Made by a program: the position numbers and the translations under genes
In this document: one piece after another, positions 24,827 through 33,124 of the stretch
Position numbering within the stretch: the first letter of the stretch is position 1
Layout: each line of letters begins with the position of its first letter
The notes under the pieces: model-generated
Told to the model about the DNA's origin: nothing
What the model saw: only the letters and a program-made list of their open reading frames with translations
Databases searched by the model: none
From: Oxalobacteraceae bacterium
GTDB lineage: Bacteria; Pseudomonadota; Gammaproteobacteria; Burkholderiales; Burkholderiaceae_D
Direction: 5' to 3'
NCBI GenBank assembly: GCA_027490725.1
Contig: JAIXXN010000019.1
Coordinates: forward strand, 62,001-126,000
Length of the DNA stretch: 64,000 nt

Positions 24827-26644
24827 TTACAACACTTCGCTGGCGTGGTCTGCCAGACGCGAGCGTTCGCCGCGCGCCAGTGTCACGTGACCGCTATGCG
24901 ACCAGCCTTTGAAGCGGTCGACCACATAGGTCAGGCCGCTCGAGCCTTCGGTCAGATACGGTGTGTCGATCTGGGCGATATTGCCCAGGCACAGGATCTT
25001 GGTGCCGGGACCGGCCCGGGTAACCAGCGTCTTGACCTGTTTCGGCGTCAGATTCTGCGCTTCGTCGATGATCAGGAACTTGTTGACGAAGGTGCGACCG
25101 CGCATGAAGTTGAGCGACTTGATCTTGATGCGCGAACGGATCAGATCCTGGGTGGCGGCACGACCCCATTCGCCGCCATCGGAATCGGACTTGTTGAGCA
25201 CTTCCAGATTGTCGTCGAAGGCGCCCATCCATGGCGACATCTTCTCTTCTTCGGTACCGGGCAGGAAACCGATGTCCTCGCCGACCGGCACGGTGACGCG
25301 GGTGACAATGATTTCGTTGTAGAGCTTGGTTTCCAGCACCTGTGCCAGACCGGCCGCCAGCGCCAGCAGCGTTTTACCGGTACCAGCCTGACCCAGCAGG
25401 GTGACGAAATCGCATTCCGGATTCATCAGCAGATTCAGGGCAAAGTTCTGCTCGCGGTTGCGCGCCGTGACGCCCCACACACTGTTCTTGTTGTGGCTGT
25501 AGTCGCGCAAGGTTTGCAGCACCGCCGTTTTACCATTGATCTGTTTCACCTGACCGTAGAACGACGCTTCGCCATTTTTCGGTTCGAGGAACACAAACTG
25601 GTTCACCAGCAGTGAAGGAATGAAGGGGCCGGTGACCCGGTAGAACGTGGCGCTCTGACCGTTCTTGTTCTCCTGCCAGCTTTCCAGATCCTTGCCGTGC
25701 TTGCTCCAGAAATCGTCCGGCAACTGCACGATGCCCGAGTACAGCAGGTCGGTATCTTCCAGTACGTGGTCGTTGAAATAGTCTTCTGCGGGCAAGCCCA
25801 GCGCGCGCGCCTTGATGCGCATATTGATGTCTTTCGACACCAGTACCACCGGGCGGCCTTCGCCCTCCGCTTCCAGCGAACGTACCACCGACAGGATCTG
25901 GTTATCCGCCTTGCCGACTGGCAGGCCGAGTGGCAGATCGGCCGACTGGACGCGGGTCTGGAAGTACAGGCGGCCTTTGGCATCCTTGTTGCCCAGTTTG
26001 GACAGGGGGATGCCGTGCTCGATGGCATCGTCGTCCGTATTGGAGACCAGTGCGTCGAGGGTGCGCGAGACCTGACGGGCGTTACGCGCCACTTCGGTCA
26101 TGCCTTTTTTATGGTTATCCAGCTCTTCGAGCGTCATCATCGGCAGATACACATCGTGTTCCTCGAAGCGGAACAGCGAGGATGGATCGTGCATCAGCAC
26201 ATTGGTGTCGAGCACGAACAGCTTGGTGGTGCCGGTCTTGTCGGCCTTGCGGCTGGTGGACGACTTGAGCGTCACTTCGACTGGTTTGTGCTTGGCCGGA
26301 TGGGGCGCTTCGGCAACCACGGGCGCGACTTTGGCGCGTGCTGGGGCGGCTTTGGCTTTGCTGGCCGGGGCGGCAGCTGGCGCAGGCGCCGCTTTGGCGG
26401 CCTTGGCCGCTGCAGGGGCCGGCTTGGCCGCAGCCGCTTTCAGCACGGCCGGTGCCGCCTTCAGTACGGCAGCAACAGCGCTGCCTTTGCCGGCTTTGGC
26501 CGGCGCAGCTTTCTTCGGCGTCGCCGCCGCTTCGGCCACGACGGCTACCGGCGCAGCCGGGGCAGGGCGGGCGCCGCTCGATTTTGGATAATCTTTGGCC
26601 AGCAGTATCGTCGCTGGCTGACTGGGAATTTTTGGCAGTGGCAT
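24827..26644 (-). CDS. PhoH family protein with PIN domain and Ala/Lys/Pro-rich head
   Basis: A 605-residue PhoH2-type protein: a PIN ribonuclease domain (about 143-270, starting LFVLDTNVLMHDP) fused to a PhoH ATPase/helicase domain (about 370-600) with Walker A GQAGTGKT and Walker B FLIIDEAQN. PIN-PhoH proteins are described as RNA helicase-ribonucleases. The first 140 residues are a low-complexity Ala/Lys/Pro-rich extension resembling bacterial histone H1-like tails, perhaps nucleic-acid binding; it is not part of the core family. It lies 286 bases downstream of the peroxiredoxin gene on the same strand. That gap shows no recognisable gene. Confidence 0.9.
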   Translation of the reverse strand: MPLPKIPSQPATILLAKDYPKSSGARPAPAAPVAVVAEAAATPKKAAPAKAGKGSAVAAVLKAAPAVLKAAAAKPAPAAAKAAKAAPAPAAAPASKAKAAPARAKVAPVVAEAPHPAKHKPVEVTLKSSTSRKADKTGTTKLFVLDTNVLMHDPSSLFRFEEHDVYLPMMTLEELDNHKKGMTEVARNARQVSRTLDALVSNTDDDAIEHGIPLSKLGNKDAKGRLYFQTRVQSADLPLGLPVGKADNQILSVVRSLEAEGEGRPVVLVSKDINMRIKARALGLPAEDYFNDHVLEDTDLLYSGIVQLPDDFWSKHGKDLESWQENKNGQSATFYRVTGPFIPSLLVNQFVFLEPKNGEASFYGQVKQINGKTAVLQTLRDYSHNKNSVWGVTARNREQNFALNLLMNPECDFVTLLGQAGTGKTLLALAAGLAQVLETKLYNEIIVTRVTVPVGEDIGFLPGTEEEKMSPWMGAFDDNLEVLNKSDSDGGEWGRAATQDLIRSRIKIKSLNFMRGRTFVNKFLIIDEAQNLTPKQVKTLVTRAGPGTKILCLGNIAQIDTPYLTEGSSGLTYVVDRFKGWSHSGHVTLARGERSRLADHASEVL

Positions 26645-26901
26645 CAGGATCTCAATTCAAAAATGCTGGAGGAATCCGCCCATAGGCAGTGCTCCAGAGC
26701 CGGCGTACACAAGGCTGGCTGGGTGGCTACCGGATGGGGTGGATGCGAGGGAAAACAACTTACAAGACTGCCGACGGGCGCTCATCTTGCCCGGGATGCG
26801 GACCGCATGGTGACCGGCTGGCCACCATGTTGGGTGGGAGAAAGTACAGTGCTGACTCAAAATGGCTGGTGCGCCTGGTTCGAAACATCAGTTATTAGCA
26901 A

Positions 26902-26926
26902 CGCTGGCGCTTGCATCACGCCAGCG
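26902..26926 (-). terminator. Hairpin after the peroxiredoxin gene
   Basis: An 8-bp perfect stem (CGCTGGCG/CGCCAGCG) with a 9-base loop just past the stop codon. It lacks a continuous U-tract, so it is at best a weak terminator. Confidence 0.45.
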
Positions 26927-26930
26927 AGTA

Positions 26931-27395
26931 TTACCCCTGACGCGCGACAAATTCCAGCACTTCATCGACGTGACCTGCAACCTTCACGCCTCGCCATTCT
27001 TTCACTATTTGGCCGTGAGCGTCAATCACAAACGTGCTGCGCTCGATACCACGGACAGTCTTACCATACATCTGTTTCATCTTCATGACGCCGAACTGCA
27101 GGCACAGTGCTTCGTCCGGATCGGAGATCAGTTCGAAGGGCAGGCCCAGCTTGGTCTTGAAGCTTTCGTGCGAACGCAGCGAGTCGCGGCTGACGCCGTA
27201 GATTTCCGTGCCGGCCGCCTGGAATTGCGCATGCAGATCGCGGAAGGCAATGTTCTCGGTGGTACAGCCCGGCGTGTTGTCCTTGGGATAGAAGAACAGC
27301 ACCGTGTAGCGGGCCGCACGGCCCGTCAGCTGGAAGGTCTGGCCGCTGGTCATGGCGGCGGAAAAATCGCTTACTGCGGTAGGGCTGTCAGCCAC
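26931..27395 (-). CDS. Peroxiredoxin, BCP/PrxQ type
   Basis: A 154-residue thiol peroxidase of the bacterioferritin comigratory protein family, reducing hydrogen peroxide and organic peroxides. The peroxidatic cysteine is C44 in YPKDNTPGCTTE. The resolving cysteine found five residues later in E. coli BCP is absent (Ile here). The only other cysteine is C98. It may work as a 1-Cys enzyme or use an outside thiol. The gene starts 41 bases downstream of arnD on the same strand and may share its transcript. Confidence 0.92.
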   Translation of the reverse strand: MADSPTAVSDFSAAMTSGQTFQLTGRAARYTVLFFYPKDNTPGCTTENIAFRDLHAQFQAAGTEIYGVSRDSLRSHESFKTKLGLPFELISDPDEALCLQFGVMKMKQMYGKTVRGIERSTFVIDAHGQIVKEWRGVKVAGHVDEVLEFVARQG

Positions 27396-27436
27396 AGGCG
27401 TCTCCTGGTCGGATCTGGTGGAATCTGGTGTTCAAT

Positions 27437-28432
27437 TCAGGGTCGTGCTTGAGCTGGGCCCTGCACGATCAACTGTCCCGAGCGGCCCGGCAGTTCGCCC
27501 CAGGTAATCGGGCAGACCGGCAGGCTCTGGTGCTGGACTTTCTGGTGGTAGTCGGCCATCGAAGCCAGTTGATAGCCTTGTGCCTTCCAGCCAGTGAGCA
27601 ACTGTTCGAAGATGGGGGCGAGTTTTTGCCCTTCAAGCTCGGCGTGCAAAGTATATACGTGGTCGCGGCTGGCGCCGGCCGTCAGTTGCAGCAGAAAGTC
27701 GGCGATATTGGCGGTGCTGAGGGTCACGCCATGGATCTCGCGGCCCAGCAGTTCGTCCAGCGTCGGCAGGGTGGTGGGCAACTGGATGTGCTGCAGCACC
27801 GTGGCACCATCGCTGAGGCGGTGCGGGCCATCGGCCGGATTGGCCAGCGTGCCGTCCTCGTTAAGGCAGCAGCGGCCATCGGAGGCATAAGCGTAACCGG
27901 CGGTGTCGTGCTCGGCAAAGGCGGCAGCGTTCATCTGCCAGCCTGCTGCGCCGTGGGTGCGCGGTGCCGTGCCATACACCTGGGTGTGGCGCGCGGCGGC
28001 CTTGCGCATCATGCGGGTAGTCCAGGCAGCATCGCGCTGGGCAACATTATCCTGCCACAGCACGTGATCCCAGGTGTGGATGCCGCATTCGAAGCCGGCA
28101 TCGCGTACGCTGCGCAGTTCGGCAGCGCACTGTTTGCCGATGTCGGGACCCGGTAACAGGGTGCCGTACATCAGCGTTTTCAGGCCGTAGTGCTCGACCA
28201 CCGAGGTGCGCGAGACTTTGCTGAAAAAACCGGGGCGTAGCGCGCGGCGCAGCGCCCAGCCGGTGTGATCCGGCCCTAGCGAAAACAGGAAAGTAGCGCC
28301 GGCCTGATGGGCCGACAGCATGCGCACCAGATTCAGGGTGCCTTCCCGGGTGCCGCGATAGGTGTCGACATCAATCTTCAACACCATCAGCGGTTTAGTC
28401 GTAACAGTCGTCTCGGTCAAGGTTAAGGTCAA
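27437..28432 (-). CDS. arnD: ArnD-like deformylase of undecaprenyl-phosphate formyl-aminoarabinose
   Basis: A 331-residue NodB-type polysaccharide deacetylase. In the arn pathway ArnD removes the formyl group from undecaprenyl-phosphate-Ara4FN at the inner membrane. The metal-binding motif IDVDTYRGTREG near residue 20 and GIHTWDHVLWQ (near 118) are close to enterobacterial ArnD. It is about 35 residues longer than the E. coli protein, with an extra C-terminal tail. It follows the decarboxylase gene with a 3-base gap, within the arn operon. Confidence 0.92.
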   Translation of the reverse strand: MTLTLTETTVTTKPLMVLKIDVDTYRGTREGTLNLVRMLSAHQAGATFLFSLGPDHTGWALRRALRPGFFSKVSRTSVVEHYGLKTLMYGTLLPGPDIGKQCAAELRSVRDAGFECGIHTWDHVLWQDNVAQRDAAWTTRMMRKAAARHTQVYGTAPRTHGAAGWQMNAAAFAEHDTAGYAYASDGRCCLNEDGTLANPADGPHRLSDGATVLQHIQLPTTLPTLDELLGREIHGVTLSTANIADFLLQLTAGASRDHVYTLHAELEGQKLAPIFEQLLTGWKAQGYQLASMADYHQKVQHQSLPVCPITWGELPGRSGQLIVQGPAQARP

Positions 28433-28435
28433 ATC

Positions 28436-29488
28436 TTAGTCCATCAGTTTCTGTGCTTCGGCGACTTGGCCGCGGTAGGCATCGAAGATTTTCTTGAGCG
28501 CGTCAGCCATGCTGGTGGTCGGTTTCCAGCCCAGCTCTTCGCAGGTATTGGTGATTTTCGGTACGCGGTTCTGCACGTCCTGATAACCGGTACCGTAGTA
28601 GGCGCCCGAGGTGGTTTCGACGATGTTGACCTGCTTTGCGCCGGTGGCGTATTCCGGATACTGCTCGGCCAGTTTCAGCATCATGCCGGCCAGTTCGCGG
28701 ATCGAGTAGTTGTTCACCGGATTACCGATGTTGTAGATCTTGCCGCTGGCAGCGCCATTCTTGTTGTCGATGATTTTCATCAGCGCATCGATACCGTCGT
28801 CGATATCGGTGAAGGCGCGCTTCTGGGCGCCGCCGTCCACCAGCGAGATGTTCTCGCCGCGCACGATGTGGCCGAAGAACTGGGTCACCACGCGCGAAGA
28901 ACCTTCTTTCGGGGTGTGGATCGAGTCCAGACCGGCGCCGATCCAGTTAAACGGACGGAACAGGGTGAAGTTCAGGCCTTCCATGCCGTAGCCCCAGATC
29001 ACGCGATCCATCAGCTGTTTGGCGTTGGAGTAGATCCAGCGTGGTTTGTTGATCGGGCCGCAGATCAGTTCCGAGTTCTCCGGATCGAATTCCTCGTCGT
29101 GGCACATGCCATACACTTCCGAGGTCGATGGGAACACCAGATGTTTGCCGTATTTGGCGGCCGAACGCACGATAGGCAGATTTGCTTCGAAGTCCAGTTC
29201 GAACACGCGCAGTGGCGCTTTGACGTAGGTCGACGGGGTGGCGATGGCCACCAGTGGCAGAATCACGTCGCACTTCTTGACGTGGTATTCCACCCATTCC
29301 TTGTTGATGGTGATGTCGCCTTCGAAGAAGTGCATGCGCGACTTGTAGCTCTCATTCTCCAGCAGGTCGGTGATACGGTCGGTATTCATGTCCATGCCGT
29401 ACACGTGCCAATCGGTAGTTTCCAGAATGCGCTTGGACAGGTGGTGGCCGATGAAGCCATTGACGCCGAGGATGAGGACTTTTTTCAT
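28436..29488 (-). CDS. UDP-glucuronate decarboxylase, stand-alone ArnA C-terminal half
   Basis: A 350-residue short-chain dehydrogenase matching the C-terminal domain of ArnA, which oxidatively decarboxylates UDP-glucuronate to UDP-4-keto-pentose. It has NAD-binding GVNGFIGHHL at the N terminus, the catalytic STSEVYG (Ser/Glu), YSNAK (Tyr/Lys) and KRAFTDIDDGIDAL containing the catalytic arginine equivalent of ArnA R619. In enterobacteria this domain is fused to the formyltransferase; here the two are separate genes 21 bases apart. It lies between the formyltransferase and arnD genes. Confidence 0.93.
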   Translation of the reverse strand: MKKVLILGVNGFIGHHLSKRILETTDWHVYGMDMNTDRITDLLENESYKSRMHFFEGDITINKEWVEYHVKKCDVILPLVAIATPSTYVKAPLRVFELDFEANLPIVRSAAKYGKHLVFPSTSEVYGMCHDEEFDPENSELICGPINKPRWIYSNAKQLMDRVIWGYGMEGLNFTLFRPFNWIGAGLDSIHTPKEGSSRVVTQFFGHIVRGENISLVDGGAQKRAFTDIDDGIDALMKIIDNKNGAASGKIYNIGNPVNNYSIRELAGMMLKLAEQYPEYATGAKQVNIVETTSGAYYGTGYQDVQNRVPKITNTCEELGWKPTTSMADALKKIFDAYRGQVAEAQKLMD

Positions 29489-29509
29489 ATGCTGTTTTCC
29501 AGTTAGTGT

Positions 29510-30496
29510 TCAGTGTGCGTCGGCGGATTGCGCTGCCAGACGGGATTGCAACTGCTCGGCCGAGATGCTCACGCCATCGACCGTCAGAGCGAAAATGGTC
29601 AGAATGCCACCATCGCCGCAGACGCCAAAAATGCAATTATCCACTACTGTCAAGCCACGTGGCAAACTTCGCGCTGCAACGTTGTCGCTTTGGCCATGAT
29701 GGCGATCACCGAGACGGGCCCGTTCGATCACGTAACGCTGGCCGTTAATTTCCGTAAAAGCGCCCGGATACGGTGGCGCGACGGCGCGGTGCAGGTTGTA
29801 TACCTGCTGCGCTGGCAGGTGCCAGTCGATGCGGCCATCCTCGGGCTTGCGGCCACCGAAATAGCCGCCGCGGCTCAGGTCATTATTGATGCGCATGGCG
29901 GTGCCGTCGAGCAGTGAGGGCAGCACCCGCCACAGCGCCTGCTCGGCGGCCACGGTGACTTTGCCGAATACTTCGAAGGCCGTATCGTCGGGCAGAATCG
30001 GCACCACCATTTGCGAGACGATGGCGCCGGCATCGGGTTTTACCGTCATTTCGTGCAGGGTGGCACCGGTTTCCGTGGCGCCGTGCAGCACCGCCCAGTT
30101 GACTGGTGCGCGGCCACGGAAGTCCGGCAGCAGCGAACCGTGCATATTGAACGCCGGTGCCACGTCCAGCAGGGCAGCCGGCAGCATGTGGCGATAATAG
30201 AAGCTGAACATCAGGTCCGGATCGGCGGCCTTGACCTGCGCCAGCAGTTGCGGCGACTTGGCATCCGGCGGCGTGATATACGGAATGCCTTCGGTCTGGC
30301 ACAGCGCGATCACGGATTCGAACCAGATGTTTTCCGTGGCACTGTCTTCGTGCGTCACCACCAGCGCCACATCGACGCCACCGGCGAGCAGTACTTTCAG
30401 GCAGCGCACGCCGACGTTGTGGTAGGCGAACACCACGGCACGCGGGCGCGGCTCGTGCTGCAGTTCATGGGCTTGCTGCGAATCTTGCTCAGTCAT
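29510..30496 (-). CDS. Formyltransferase, stand-alone ArnA N-terminal half
   Basis: A 328-residue N10-formyltetrahydrofolate-dependent formyltransferase that would formylate UDP-aminoarabinose. Catalytic residues of the family are visible: Asn and His in FNMHGSLLPDFRGRAP and Asp in VKPDAGAIV. A C-terminal OB-like domain follows (about 210-310). The start overlaps the end of arnC by 8 bases, so translation is probably coupled. Its presence next to a stand-alone decarboxylase shows that the bifunctional ArnA of enterobacteria is split here. Confidence 0.92.
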   Translation of the reverse strand: MTEQDSQQAHELQHEPRPRAVVFAYHNVGVRCLKVLLAGGVDVALVVTHEDSATENIWFESVIALCQTEGIPYITPPDAKSPQLLAQVKAADPDLMFSFYYRHMLPAALLDVAPAFNMHGSLLPDFRGRAPVNWAVLHGATETGATLHEMTVKPDAGAIVSQMVVPILPDDTAFEVFGKVTVAAEQALWRVLPSLLDGTAMRINNDLSRGGYFGGRKPEDGRIDWHLPAQQVYNLHRAVAPPYPGAFTEINGQRYVIERARLGDRHHGQSDNVAARSLPRGLTVVDNCIFGVCGDGGILTIFALTVDGVSISAEQLQSRLAAQSADAH

Positions 30497-31499
30497 GGCG
30501 CCGTCCTACGGTGCGTTTTTCGACGCCAGCCTCGCTATCGGCCGACTGGTCCGCTGGCTGTTCGAGGATGGTCTGCACCACGTAGCGTGGACGGGCGCGC
30601 ACTTGCTGGAAGATGCGCCCAATGTATTCGCCCAGCAGGCCGATGCCGAACAGGATGGTACCCATGAAGAAGAAGGCAATCGCGAACAGGGTGAATAGAC
30701 CTTCCGCTTCGGCGCCCAGGAACAGGCGGCGTACCAGCAGCACCACCACCAGCAGGGCCGAGGCCAGCGACAGCAGAATCCCGAACATCGAGAAGAACTG
30801 CAGCGGCACCAGCGAGAAGCCGGTCACCAGATCAAAGTTCAGGCGGATCAGGCTATACAGCGAATACTTCGATTCACCGGCAGCGCGCTCTTCGTGTTCG
30901 ACCACGATTTCGGTCGGGTTGCGGGCAAAGCGATAGGCCAGTGCCGGTACGAAGGTATTTACTTCGCCGCACTGGTTGACCAGATCGATGACATTGCGGC
31001 CATAGGCGCGCAGCATATTGCCCTGATCGGTGATCTTGATGTTGGTGATGCGCTCGCGCAGGTGGTTCATGGCCTTGGAGGCATAGGTACGCCATGCCGA
31101 GTCCTGCCGCTTGCGCCGGATCGAGCCCACGTAGTCGTAACCTTCGCGCATTTTGGCCACCAGGTTGCCGATTTCTTCGGGCGGGTTCTGCAGGTCGGCG
31201 TCCAGCGTGATCATGATCTCGCCGCGCGAGGCTTCGAAGCCGGCCAGAATCGCCATATGCTGGCCGTAGTTGCCGTTAAACAGCACCACGCGCGTCACGT
31301 CGGGGCGGGCGCGGAACTGCTCGGCCAGTATCGAGACCGAGTTATCGCGGCTGCCGTCGTTGACGAATACGATTTCGTAGGATTCGCCCAGTTTGTCGAG
31401 GGCCGGATACAGGCGGTTGAACAGTGCCTGCAGGCCGGCCTGTTCGTTATAAATCGGGATGACGACGGAAATCGCTGGTTTCATTGGGGACGTGCTCAT
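30489..31499 (-). CDS. arnC: ArnC-like undecaprenyl-phosphate aminoarabinose transferase
   Basis: A 336-residue membrane-anchored GT2 glycosyltransferase. ArnC transfers formyl-aminoarabinose from UDP to undecaprenyl phosphate on the cytoplasmic face. The catalytic domain has SVVIPIYNEQAGL, FVNDGSRDNS and the DLQNPPEE/ITLDADL acidic motifs. Two C-terminal membrane helices (about 235-255 and 268-295) follow. It overlaps arnB by 4 bases (ATGA) at its start and the formyltransferase gene at its end. Confidence 0.93.
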   Translation of the reverse strand: MSTSPMKPAISVVIPIYNEQAGLQALFNRLYPALDKLGESYEIVFVNDGSRDNSVSILAEQFRARPDVTRVVLFNGNYGQHMAILAGFEASRGEIMITLDADLQNPPEEIGNLVAKMREGYDYVGSIRRKRQDSAWRTYASKAMNHLRERITNIKITDQGNMLRAYGRNVIDLVNQCGEVNTFVPALAYRFARNPTEIVVEHEERAAGESKYSLYSLIRLNFDLVTGFSLVPLQFFSMFGILLSLASALLVVVLLVRRLFLGAEAEGLFTLFAIAFFFMGTILFGIGLLGEYIGRIFQQVRARPRYVVQTILEQPADQSADSEAGVEKRTVGRRHD

Positions 31500-32635
31500 T
31501 TGATCAGGATCGCTTTCACGGCTGCGACGGTGCGTTCGACATCGGCCATGCTCATGGCATAGAACATCGGCAGCGTCACGGTCAGGCGGCCGATGCGTTC
31601 GGCCACGGGGAACATGCCTTCCTTGAAGCCCCGTTCGCGGTACAGCGTGAACAGGTGGATCGGGGCGTAGTGGTAGCCGGTACCGATGTTATAGCCTTCC
31701 TGCAGGGCGCGCATGAAATCGGCGCGGGTGCTCGGACCACGGTCCGGCAGGATGATCTGGAACAGGTGGTAGTTGCTGCTATCAAAGGCCTGCAGGGGCA
31801 ACTGGGCGCCCGATTGCGCTTCGAAGTCAGCGCCGAAGCAGGCGTAGTAATGACGCGCCAGATTGCGGCGGTGCGCGGTGATGGCGGCGATGTTGGCGAA
31901 CTGGCCCAGACCGATGGCGGCCATGATGTCGCTCATATTGTATTTGCCGCCCAGCACATCGACGTCGATGCCATCAACGCCGCTGCGGGTGACGCCTTGC
32001 AGACGGTATTTTTCCGCCAGCCGGGCTTCTTCCAGATTATTCAGCACCAGTGCACCACCCTCGCCGGTGGTGATGTTCTTGTTGGCCTGGAAGCTGAACG
32101 AGACGAAGTCGCCGAAGGCGCCGATGCGCTGGCCTTTCCACTCCGAGCCGAAGGCTTGTGCGGCATCTTCCACTACGCGCAGATTGTGCTTGCGGGCGAT
32201 CGCGTACAGGCGGTCCATGTCGACCGGCAGACCGGACAGATAGACCGGGATGATGGCTTTGGTGCGCGGGGTAATCGCTGCTTCCAGCTTGTCCAGATCG
32301 AGGTTGCGGGTGATTGGGTCAATGTCGGCAAAGACCGGCGTGGCGCCGACTTCGATGATTACGTTGGCCGTGGCGACCCAGGAAATCGGCGTGGTGATGA
32401 CTTCATCACCGGGGCCGATGCCGGCGATGCGCAGCGCAATCTCCATGGTGCAGGTGCCGGAATTGAAGGTGCGCACGGGACGGCCACCGAAGTATTCCGA
32501 CATCTGGGCTTCGAAGGCTTGTACTTTCGGGCCGCTGGTAATCCAGCCGGAGCGCAGCACCTCGCCGACGGCGGCGATGGTGGCCTCATCAATGGTGGGC
32601 TTGGAGAAGGGCAGGAAAGGCAGGGCAGAGGTCAT
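31496..32635 (-). CDS. arnB: ArnB-like UDP-4-amino-4-deoxy-L-arabinose aminotransferase
   Basis: A 379-residue PLP-dependent sugar aminotransferase of the DegT/DnrJ/EryC1/StrS family. ArnB converts UDP-4-keto-pentose to UDP-aminoarabinose. It starts LPFLPFSKPTIDEATIAAV, as in ArnB. The PLP-binding lysine is in SFQANKNITTGEGG, and VEDAAQAFGSEW carries the conserved Asp. An 84-base gap separates it from the upstream SMR-type gene. Confidence 0.93.
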   Translation of the reverse strand: MTSALPFLPFSKPTIDEATIAAVGEVLRSGWITSGPKVQAFEAQMSEYFGGRPVRTFNSGTCTMEIALRIAGIGPGDEVITTPISWVATANVIIEVGATPVFADIDPITRNLDLDKLEAAITPRTKAIIPVYLSGLPVDMDRLYAIARKHNLRVVEDAAQAFGSEWKGQRIGAFGDFVSFSFQANKNITTGEGGALVLNNLEEARLAEKYRLQGVTRSGVDGIDVDVLGGKYNMSDIMAAIGLGQFANIAAITAHRRNLARHYYACFGADFEAQSGAQLPLQAFDSSNYHLFQIILPDRGPSTRADFMRALQEGYNIGTGYHYAPIHLFTLYRERGFKEGMFPVAERIGRLTVTLPMFYAMSMADVERTVAAVKAILIK

Positions 32636-32719
32636 AGTTAGCGCTCTAGTAAAGGTCTTGTTTTGTCTGGTACAGAAGCGGCAGATCAGGCAGCCGATCG
32701 CCGCATTCTAATTGTTTGC

Positions 32720-33091
32720 TCAGGTCCGCGCCAGTAAGGCGACGCCGACCAGAATCACGAAAATCGCCGCCAGCCGCTGTACGCTGAGCGCTTCGCCGAA
32801 CAGATACCAGGCGCCGATGGCCGTGACCACATAGCCCAGCGATAGCATGGGATAGGCGATCGAGACATCGACGCGCGACAGGGCGATGATCCACAGCACC
32901 ACCGACAGCACGTAACAGGTCAGGCCGCCAATAATGGGCAGCTGGGTGGCGACTTTCAGTCCGACGCTGAACAGATTGCCCAGGGTCAGGTGGATTTCGC
33001 CGACATTGCGGGCACCTGCCTTGAGCAGCAACTGGGCGACGGCGTTGAGCAGCACGCCGAACACGATAAAACCGAAGGTGGCAAGATTCAT
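32720..33091 (-). CDS. SMR/EamA-type small membrane protein, ArnE/ArnF-like flippase subunit
   Basis: A 123-residue protein with four hydrophobic helices and the EmrE-like signature LLNAVAQLLLKAGA near the start and MLSLGYVVTAIGAWYLFGE. In the arn operon ArnE and ArnF together are proposed to flip undecaprenyl-phosphate-aminoarabinose to the periplasmic side. Only one such gene is present here, so it may act as a homodimer or with a partner elsewhere. It lies between arnT (33 bases) and arnB. Confidence 0.82.
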   Translation of the reverse strand: MNLATFGFIVFGVLLNAVAQLLLKAGARNVGEIHLTLGNLFSVGLKVATQLPIIGGLTCYVLSVVLWIIALSRVDVSIAYPMLSLGYVVTAIGAWYLFGEALSVQRLAAIFVILVGVALLART

Positions 33092-33124
33092 GCGGAGACG
33101 GGTTCTTTCATTCCAAAATAGCGA

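Noticed and set aside
26645..26930. Possible small gene in the gap before phoH
   Set aside because: Short frames there have no start signals or recognisable sequence; probably phoH promoter region plus a hairpin.
25697..27088. 463-residue plus-strand frame opposite phoH
   Set aside because: Antisense to PIN-PhoH and the peroxiredoxin; Gly/Arg/Gln-rich without motifs.
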